Below are positions 47,889 through 56,604 of a stretch of 56,604 nucleotides of DNA, piece after piece. A program made the translations under genes and the position numbers. A model generated the notes under the pieces. The model was not told the DNA's origin. It made no database searches and saw nothing but the letters and a program-made list of their open reading frames with translations. The DNA is taken from positions 1 through 56,604 of the forward strand of contig LSSL01000103.1 in NCBI GenBank assembly GCA_001953115.1, in the 5' to 3' direction. Source of the stretch: Smittium mucronatum. Taxonomy: Eukaryota > Kickxellomycota > Harpellomycetes > Harpellales > Legeriomycetaceae. Within the stretch, counting starts at the first letter, position 1; each line of letters starts with the position of its first letter.

Positions 47889-50800
47889 CTTTTAATAACT
47901 TTAAATGGATTTTTATTTCTATTTTTGTACTTCAAACAATAGTCTTAAATTATTTATTGAAGATTTAGGGGTGGGGGGGGGGTTGAAGTTCCTAGGTTGA
48001 ATGGTAAGTGAAAATTGAAGCGTGAGGCGAATTTGAATGCAAAAAGGGTAGTTAAATCAGTTTGATTAGTTTAGGGATATAAACAGTCTTTTATACTCTT
48101 CACAAGTGGTGCTCATTTCAGCTTTCTACAGCTCGCCTATATGGGATGTTCATCCCAGCCACTTGAATTTTTATCCACACCTTATTACGAGATGCATATT
48201 TCAAATAACCGTTTCTCAGATATATCAAAACTCTTTTATCTAGTAATTTTACTGTTTCGAAAAAAAACTACCAATTACAAGCTTGCCCCAATTCGGTTGA
48301 TCCTTCAGGGCTCAAAATTACCTAATTTCTGTATTTGTCTGATTAGTAATTCCCGTCTGATCAAAAGCGTCACTTTATCAACATACAAGTTGGCTAATAA
48401 CATCAATTTCGTCTAAAAATGAGTTTTGCGTAAAAAAATAATAAACTGATATGGAGTACCATACTTTTTCTATTCTGAAAGTAGTAATTCCGCTCTAGTC
48501 AAAAACGTAAAAAAAGTCTACGGTTTATATTCGGTAACAATATTTGCCTATAGAAGATCTCTAATTCATGAAACTCATTAGAAACCCTCCATTCATTGTA
48601 AAAAATTATGGTCTATATCCAATAAAAACAATTAATATTACCATTCATGAACAAGCCCTTTTTTGAAACAGATTTAATCTGTTTATAAAATCGGTATTGC
48701 ATTTAGACATTTGAGATACAAGTTAATGTCAGCACTCTCAATTGGAAAACACATTTAGTATTTTCAAAGTCTATTTAAATTAGATTGTTTCCAAACATGA
48801 GAAGTTTTTATTTAGTATTTATCCTGAAGAAAATACTTTATGACTTCTGTTCGCAAAATTAGTGAATATCGTAGAAAAGATAAAATTTTTTGGATTCTAA
48901 ACATAAAAAGAAAAAAAAAAATTCATATAATGTCTAAAATAAAAAATATTCAATTTATACATTTCAATTGATTCTTTTAGAAATGTTATAAAATGTAAAA
49001 CCGCGTAATATTTAGATATAGATTGGCTAAAACTAGTGAGTGTTAATAGTAATGTAAATAAAGTTTTATATTGTACATATATATTTGGCTTTCCCAACAA
49101 GTCTTACTATTTTTTAAACATTAAAAAGAAATTTCGGACCTGAATGTTCAATTATTGCGCTCGGTGGTTAGCTATGATTTTTTTTTCCAGATAAATAAAT
49201 CCATGTTATTTCATCTAGTAATAGTTTTTACTGTTAAGGTTCTTTTCTGCGTTCGTGTTAAACTCCATTGTGATACATTTATAATAGCTCGCACACCGTT
49301 GAGAGGTTTATATTAGATTTAGTATAAAATCGGCTGTGATTATGAATATATATGCACATATATGAATTATTTAAAACTGAAATATAGATATATGCGAGGT
49401 TTGATTTGATTCAAATCGACTGAAAGAAGTCATTATTTTCGTTGAAATTTTTACTGAGTGATTTTAAATATAAAAAAAACCGCTTTTAATCATAAAATCA
49501 AATCAATATTAAATAATTAAAACCCCTTGTGTTAAGCTTATATAGATTATTTTTTTTAAAAAAAAAGAAAGATTATAATTCTTCCTCGTAAAAATAACAC
49601 TGAAAAAAATCTCAATAGAAATTTGGATACGTTTTTATGAGTAATCAACCAAAATAAAATAAAAATACCGACAGTGCTTAGTCTGAATTATGTTAAACAA
49701 ACGGAAAATTTACAGCTGATGATGTATAAAAAAAATCCTATTTCTTGCAAAATAATAAAAAATTAAGAGCTAAAATACAACTAAAAAACTCTAGTAAACT
49801 CAATAAAAATCCTATGTATTAATAATAACCCCCGCCTTCTTTATTATTTTATAAATACTGATATTTAATATTCAATCTATATGATATAAATTCTCAAAGT
49901 TATTGATTCAAAAAATATTAAATCAGCCAGAAATTAATACATTTTCTGAGCTCAATATCCTTTTGGATTTTTATCTAAAAAAAATGTGCTTTATATTTGA
50001 CTTTCAGAACAATTTAACCAAATCTAAATAATATTTTAAGTCGAGTATTTATATGTATTGAAAGATGAATGTATCATCATAGCTCATACACTGAGTAAAT
50101 TGGATTATAAAAAAACAATCATATATCACCTAATAACTTGTCACAAATACTGTCTATTCTTTTTTTCAGGTAATATATAGTATTAAATAGATGAAAAATA
50201 AAATATTTCTCGTTGCTTTTTTATCATATATCAAAGAAAAAACCTGACATATCTAACATAAAACAATGTAGATCACTTTCTTTAATTTTTATAAAACTGT
50301 TATAAAAAGGCATCATAATTTTAGTCTTTTTTACCCACGATGCCATTTTGGATACGTCATAAACCTTATTCTTAAAAACAATTTTCTGATGAGTTTAAAA
50401 AATAAATTTTATTATGACTATTTTGTAAGAGTTATTTTGCTGATCGAGTATATTCAAAACTGAATCCCATTTTAATTTTCTTTGAAATTTCATAGCTATG
50501 ATTGTAGATTTATTTTAGTTTTTACCTCAAAAACAAGTTACAATATTAACGTTTTCTATTCAAATCGAAAAATTATACATAAAAAAAAATTCCATCAGCT
50601 GAACAGGATCCTGAAATTAATATAAAATTTACCATTTTAATTTAGAAAGCATAGTAAATAACATCAAAACACTTGCAATTAATTATTAACTTTAAACATT
50701 AACTGATTCAAATACTTGATTTATCTCAAATACTTAGTTTTTTTAAAAAATTAATTGATTATAATTAATAATGAACAAACCAAATCTAAAACTCCATTTT

Positions 50801-51923
50801 CATTTTAAATGAAGAAGTATGAAAACATGTATATCCCTAAAAAAATCTTAATATTAATTTTTAAATTTTCCTAAAAATTATGTTGAGTTTAATAAGTAAA
50901 AACGAGTTCTTTTTTTTGATATGTATATCTTCCGTTAATTTTATTTTGAGGTGTAGGAAAAATTGATGAAGTGTCTGAATAAAATACAAGGATATCGAAT
51001 AATTTTTCAAAAATACCTCTATAATGCCCCCACCTCTTTTCACTATGTTTCAAATTAGAGTATTATAACTTCTGATTATATAATTATCTATACAGTTCAG
51101 TGAAAAAAAAATTAAGCTAATGTAAAAAAAAACCCTCATTTTCCTCCCTTCATTTCTCCGCAATAACAATTTATTACTTATTACTAATTCCTTTTTCGTT
51201 GTTAAAATCTGAACTAAAATATATTAAATCCTGATTTATTTAAAAAAATTCACCGGAAATTGCTGATTCAGGTTGAATTATACATAAAAGAATCGAATTA
51301 GAATTTTTTGCATTTTATTTGATTAAATAGATTGTTTTTTTTACATTTTTTTAATAAAAAAATCTAGTAAAATTTGCTATCAAGTTCTTAAAACCAATGA
51401 ATATTATTATCATGCTTATTAGAACCGAAACCTGTTTTTTTGGAGTTGGATAATAGAAATAATAAAATAAAAAGATCATGTATGTTGTGTATTAAAAACT
51501 TCTTTTTATAAATATGAAAATATTGTTAGATCATTGTTCTTGTTTTTTTGTATGTATGTAGAAAATATAGCCAATTGTGGCCAGGTATCCAAATGATGCC
51601 TATCGAATTTCAAGATTGACCGGTCTTTCGATAATAAATTAAAGCCAAAATAAAATTATTCTATTCCAATCGGAAGTCTAAAGATAATTTTTGTCTTTTA
51701 ATAATTAAAATGATTCAGTATAAATTGCTGTTCTGTTCCTTGATTATGGGGAGATTTCATTTTTTTTCAAAAGTACCTTTAATTTTTAAATAATAATAAA
51801 ATAAAAACCTTCTATATAGAAAAATATTTCCTCTAAATTAACGAACTAAATAACATAAAAATTACATATCATAAGATAAATTTATTTTATTTCACCGTTT
51901 AATTTTTCGTGTTCGAGATAACA
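47889..51923. other. AT-rich spacer, about 4 kb, no gene seen
   Basis: A G-tract at 47968-47982 lies just upstream of the F-box gene. Near 48341 and 48482 there is a loose direct repeat (TAGTAATTCCCGTCTGATCAAAA against TAGTAATTCCGCTCTAGTCAAAA). Open frames at 48141-48416, 48897-49100 and 50861-51043 show no family signal. The stretch from 49100 is very AT-rich. Confidence 0.55.
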
Positions 51924-53384
51924 ATGAAATTTTTGAATAAAGCAGTATTAACCAGTGCATTAATATTGGTATTTCCAGCGATATCATGCTATCATACTCC
52001 CCAAGAACATTGCGTAATTGTTAAATGTCGCAGTTTTGAAGATATAAACTGTATAGCAAGGTGTTATGGAGTTCCTAGCCCAGATTTAAAAATGATATCA
52101 GTTACTGAAGATTGCTTTAAAGGATGTCAAAAGTTATCTGATTCCTCTAAATCAAGCGACTGTTTTATTAAATGTACAAACTCTGAATTCAATCCTGTTT
52201 ATCCCGAAATAAAAAAAGTTTTGGATTCCCATGAAAATCATAAAAACTCATTATCCATTGATTCTCATGTTCATGATTTTGGTCACAATCACATATCTGG
52301 AAACAAAAAAATCTATAACCAACAGCACGCTATAAACTCAGTAAATCAAAATATTGTTGAACATTCACAAGAACTTCATCATGAAAATAGTCCTTCCAGT
52401 AATAATCATCACGAACATAATAATGGTTTATCCATGAAAGAGGCCCAAATCAAGGAGGATAATTTAGAGAAAGGGCTGATAAAAGAAAACCAAAATGAAC
52501 ACGTGCACAACCATCTTACCGATAAAAATCGAGATGCCTCAAAAAAATTTGATCACAATTTATACCACCATAATGGCAGCAAAAAAGAACATAATGGGGT
52601 TCATATTGCAGCACAAGACAACACACTACACCATGATTATCATCAAAAACACGAGAGTGAAAAAGGGTATGCAAATGACAGTAAAGATAGCCCCAAAAAT
52701 AACGAAAACTCTAAAAACGCACCTTTAAATGAATCTCCAAATGGTCCGAAACATAATTCGGATAAAGATTCTACAGCTGACTCCAAAAACAAAATAGCTA
52801 GCGATTATAATAACGTAGATAAAAAAAAACACGATAACCACAATCACAGCCACAATACAATGAGCAATCCTGAAAATAATAATGATAATAAAAGTAAAAC
52901 GCCTAAATTTTTAGTTGAACATAACATCAGTTATACAGAAAATCATAATGAAAGCTCTAGTACAAAAAAAACAGAAAACGGAGGCAAAAGTTCAGAAATT
53001 CGAAATACCAAAACACATCCTAAGCTAGAGCAAAGTAGTGGCCATGAGCATAGCAATAAACATGAAAATGAAACTGCAAAAGGTTATATTCCTATTGATA
53101 TGACTGCTAGTTCAGGATACACAACCTTTTACACACCCTCTAACATAGTTCCAACTAATACGAAAGAGGCACAGGAAAAAGGTTCCGAAATTAATAACAG
53201 TAAAATTCATACAATCAAGCCTATTATTTCTAAATACATCTCATCGAAGGATCTGAAATCAAGCAATTTTACCGTTTCAAACTCAAGCTCAAGAAGTAAA
53301 AACTGTGTTTTACTTGATTATATTAATTCTTATAGCCTGCTTGCTGGACTGATTATTTTTAAAATACCTAATATTAATTATTAA
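51924..53384 (+). CDS. Secreted Cys-rich protein with long His/Asn-rich region
   Basis: The ATG at 51924 opens MKFLNKAVLTSALILVFPAI followed by SC, a clear signal peptide; the frame is 486 residues. The mature N-terminus has eight Cys spaced C-x4-C-x7-C-x3-C-x16-C-x3-C-x11-C-x3-C, with a central YGVPSPDL. That suggests disulphide-linked helices; it is not the CFEM spacing as I know it. From about residue 105 to 380 the chain is hydrophilic and rich in His, Asn, Lys and Ser, with clusters such as NNHHEHNN, HHDYHQKH and DNHNHSHN that could bind zinc or copper. The C-terminus turns hydrophobic after a Ser-rich stretch (SYSLLAGLIIFKI) and might be a GPI signal, though a weak one. The family is not recognised. 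It stands alone in AT-rich DNA. Confidence 0.8.
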   Translation: MKFLNKAVLTSALILVFPAISCYHTPQEHCVIVKCRSFEDINCIARCYGVPSPDLKMISVTEDCFKGCQKLSDSSKSSDCFIKCTNSEFNPVYPEIKKVLDSHENHKNSLSIDSHVHDFGHNHISGNKKIYNQQHAINSVNQNIVEHSQELHHENSPSSNNHHEHNNGLSMKEAQIKEDNLEKGLIKENQNEHVHNHLTDKNRDASKKFDHNLYHHNGSKKEHNGVHIAAQDNTLHHDYHQKHESEKGYANDSKDSPKNNENSKNAPLNESPNGPKHNSDKDSTADSKNKIASDYNNVDKKKHDNHNHSHNTMSNPENNNDNKSKTPKFLVEHNISYTENHNESSSTKKTENGGKSSEIRNTKTHPKLEQSSGHEHSNKHENETAKGYIPIDMTASSGYTTFYTPSNIVPTNTKEAQEKGSEINNSKIHTIKPIISKYISSKDLKSSNFTVSNSSSRSKNCVLLDYINSYSLLAGLIIFKIPNINY

Positions 53385-54977
53385 TTTCCAAAGGTCATAT
53401 TTATAATACAATAAACACAAAATTTATATTAAATTATTAAATTATTAAATATTTTATCTTTAGTAAGCAATGCCATTGTTTTTTATGATCATTTATGTAA
53501 AACCTATTTATTGCTGGATAGGAACGTTTTTGACTAAATTTTCAAAAAACCTCGCCAAAAACCTCTATCAGATCCAAATATATTTAATTTCCTAAAATTA
53601 AGAAATTGTTTGGTGGTTTGCCTTTTTTCTGATTAAATCGACTATATGATTTTTTTTGGGGGAATTTAAATAAGAGTTTGATGATTCCGAAAACTATCAA
53701 GGTTATTTGCTCAGTGATTAATTTTATGTTCAGAAGTAAAATACAATAACTGTTAGTCTCAATTTATTGATTTTTTTTAATTTTCATGCTTTAAAATCAA
53801 AAAATAATGATTTTTTTTTTGGCATTCATCAACATAAAAATGGCATTATATATATATTGTACGCGGAATTGGCAATATTTTGAATTGTGTTTCCAAAATT
53901 CAATTTGATTGTTAAGTAGATCCTATCATTAAGAAGCGTTATTAAAATTTATAACTGTATATGAACCCTTTTATTTCTTTAATCAACGAAATTTGTTTGC
54001 AGGTGAATGGCAAAATTTCCCCCTGAGGTGTAGTTTCACGTAATTTTTTTATTTTAAAGGTTTCACTTTGTCTTGATTTAGTAGTTGTTTTTTATTTATC
54101 TTTTCTTTTTTTACCTTTAAAACTTGTTTTTTTTACTGAACATAATTTGGTAATAACTTGAATCAATTTGAAACAATAATAATAAAATTTCTTTGTGAGT
54201 TTTTGATATATATGCTTTTGGTTTTAGAATGTAAAAAAATTATATTTATTAGAATATGATATGTTATAATGAAGATATTTGATTTTAAATTTTTAAAATT
54301 TAGTTTCGATATGTAATGTTTCAGATTATGTATAAATCCTCCTAAATTGCTTTTAGATTGTTTTGATTTTTTTATACTCCACGTTTAAATTTCTGTCAAG
54401 TTTAAAGCTTTTTATACAGGCCTTTTAGCTTATATTTTTATCGTTTTTTTCTTCTTCTTTTTATGATATCTTACCATACTTTAAATGTATTTAAGATGGC
54501 TAAGGATTTACTATTTTCATGTAAAATATCTTTTTTTCACATTTAAGCATTAAGAAAATTTAAAGGCTATTTAAATATCATTAAAGACATTTAATTTATA
54601 TATATAACCAAATTCTATTCTTATTACCCATATATTGAAAACACTAAAGTAAAAAAAATCAATGTAAAGATTAAAGCAATTTATCTCATAGCCAACTAAA
54701 ATTTTAATCGATAAAACAAAAAAAAGATAATTTTTATTAATAAGCTCATATGATAAAGAAAAAAATTATAAAACCTAAGAGAAATAGATCTATTAGACCA
54801 AAAGTATAAGAATATTTATAAAAATAGAGTAACGGACCTACCAATTAAAGAATGTACTGATTTTTTACTTAGTAAAAATTTTAAAGAATTTAAAAATTAA
54901 TGATATAAATGATATTAATAATAAAATTAAAAATATTATTAGCTTTTAAAGAACTCATAAGCTTTTCTATTAAGATA
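53385..54977. other. AT-rich spacer, no gene seen
   Basis: Homopolymer-rich DNA between the secreted-protein gene and the LINE-B copy. No open frame or RNA gene is supported. Confidence 0.55.
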
Positions 54978-56604
54978 TAGAAGCCACATACCTAGAGGGA
55001 ATTAATTCAAGGATGCTTGTGAATCACATAAACTTTGGAGCTTAATAGTTCTAGGCACGCGGATACCAATCAGAAATTTTGCTGTTATCAGCACAAATTT
55101 AAGACCAGCGGTGTAGGCGTGTAGCTGACTTAAAAATTGTTTAGACCCCCCCCCCCCAAGGAGCTTTCCAACTATTTGCAACCGGGTTTCATTGAAATTC
55201 GAAAGTTAGTTTTTACATTCCGCGATGATTAGTGCAGGTATGAACCGGCAAATCGTCACGTTCAGAGATTTGTTCCATCTCGTGCAGTTCTGAAGGATGG
55301 AGTATACAGTTTCAAGCGCATCCAGTTTGATAAATTGTAATTTTTTTTAATTTTGTCATCTAATACTTTCATATTTGATAGTATCTGGATAGTCCAAAAA
55401 TTTTGCATTCGCATTTTCACGATTTCCTATAGGCCAAGCTTCAGGTCAAGGTACAGCAGCTGAAGATTCATCCAGTTTCCTTTTCCACCGATATTTCGGT
55501 CCATCGTCCAGCGGTAGATTTTAGACCAGTTATTTTTATTTTTCCTGTCGACTATGGTGATGTTTGTTTTACCTTTTGAATTTTGAACACAAAATTTTTT
55601 TATCCATCTTGCACTGCCGATCACCCAGGTGGCCATTCTGGCCTTGATGGGCGACTTAATGAGATCGGCGATCCAAGTTTTTAAAGTTGGCCATTTGTGA
55701 TATGCTCGCTCTCGAACAGTGCTGGTTTTTGGGAAGACAGGCTTTATCCCCAGCTCGGCTCGGAACCGTTCCATGGCGGCAGACTTACCAACATTGGCAA
55801 ACATTCTGATGGCTTTGTAGATTTCGGCCTGGATCGGTTTGACTTTAGCTTCACTCATGCCAAAGGTCTAGCCTCCGTAACAGCCAATAGGCATTAGAAC
55901 CGAATTTATGAATTTTATTTTTAGGCTAACAGGTACGTCGCTACGTTTCAAGAAGCTATATGCAGCGTAGAATGCCTTTCTGACCTTCAATTTATTGTTT
56001 TTGATGGTCCAAGACACGTCCCATTTATAGTTCATTATATATCCCAAATATGTGTATTGGTCAGTTTTTGGGATTTTTTGGTCTTGTAATAACAGATCTG
56101 ACTATTGGGGACCGGCGACATTCATTGCATCACACTTGGATGCATTCACAGTCATTTACCATGTGTTATACCAATCAGTAATTTTATTTAATGCAATTTG
56201 CATATATGCCTCTGATCATGCCAATAGCACGGCGTCGTCGGCAAAGAGCATCCCAGGTATCCTAGGGATGAGTCCAGGGACATATACACCTTGAATTCCC
56301 TTGAAAAGATCGTTAATATAAAAATCGAATAGTATTGGTGAGGATGGTCAGCCTTGTCGCAGCTCACACAAGTATTCAGTAAATTTAGAGACATCATCCC
56401 CAACCCTAACAGCTATTTTCGGTGACTTGTACAGGCCCCAGATAGCGTTGAGTAACTCCCCCCCAATCCCAATGGCCTTCAGTTTGTACAGCAGTGCGGT
56501 ATGAGGCACTCGGTCGTACGCTTTGCTATAGTCGATATAGCATATGAAGGTTTTTTTATTTTTCATTTTTCCTCGCAGAGAAATTTCGTATAGGGTGGTC
56601 GCTT
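54978..56604 (-). mobile_element. LINE family B, decayed reverse transcriptase to 3' end (copy 2, runs off the window)
   Basis: On the minus strand, from the window edge downward, the RT motifs read YIDYSKAYDRVPHTALLYKL, LLNAIWGLYKS, ELRQG followed by a stop where Cys is expected, PSSPILFDFYINDLF, and FADD at 56234-56245. TYLGYIMNYKWDV and a C-terminal region (55427-55858) starting MSEAKVKPIQAEIYKAIRMF follow. The tail near 55270 contains a Cys/Trp block (LQNCTRWN) aligned with the zinc tail of copy 1. At least five in-frame stops break the gene. The 3' region (54978-55180), with a C-run near 55147, matches copy 1. Only the 3' part of the element is in view. Confidence 0.88.

Noticed and set aside
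48141..48416. 91-codon plus-strand frame beyond the F-box gene
   Set aside because: No family signal, no splice context and unremarkable composition.
1..56604. tRNA, rRNA, CRISPR and bacterial operon features
   Set aside because: Visual scanning for T-loop-like GGTTCGAAT sequences with flanking stems found none that fold as tRNA (the GGTTCGAAC complement near 4640 belongs to the G-box gene splice donor). No rRNA or CRISPR arrangement was seen. A covariance-model scan would be decisive.

Overview
This is a eukaryotic nuclear contig from an AT-rich fungus. Most protein genes carry short spliceosomal introns (about 60-135 bp, GTAAGT-like donors, TTTTAG-like acceptors). The gene set includes the fungal ERMES subunit Mdm12, a protein O-mannosyltransferase, and BUB1 with intact checkpoint motifs. 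The gene content (a centriolar-type G-box protein, a TMEM94 homologue, an undivided Mad3/Bub1 protein) and the DIRS and LINE elements suggest an early-diverging, zygomycete-grade or zoosporic fungus. An AT-rich Kickxellomycotina/Harpellales-type genome is my best guess, but the sequence does not prove it.

Layout. 1-2.6 kb: AT-rich DNA with a decayed 3' end of LINE family A. 2.6-8.5 kb: BUD32 (+) facing a six-exon TCP10/CPAP-like G-box gene (-), then an unrecognised 901-residue ORF (-). 8.5-22.5 kb: a gene desert holding a second LINE-A 3' end and a LINE-B fragment. 22.5-33.5 kb: a compact gene block with TMEM94-like pseudo-ATPase (-), BolA1 (+) and BUB1/MadBub (-). 34-38.2 kb: a nearly full-length but decayed DIRS-type tyrosine-recombinase retrotransposon (-), with inverted terminal repeats and an internal complementary region. 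38.2-39.4 kb: a third LINE-A 3' end containing an N gap flanked by identical 149-bp sequences. 39.9-47.9 kb: MDM12, PMT and an F-box/LRR gene, all on the minus strand. 47.9-55 kb: mostly AT-rich spacer around one secreted Cys/His/Asn-rich protein gene. 55-56.6 kb: a decayed LINE-B reverse transcriptase running off the window.

The host genes are mainly housekeeping: KEOPS tRNA modification (Bud32), spindle checkpoint (BUB1), Fe-S cluster handling (BolA1), ER-mitochondria tethering (Mdm12) and ER glycosylation (PMT). There is no operon-like system. Splice structures were inferred by hand from reading-frame continuity and family similarity; no alignment or search was run.
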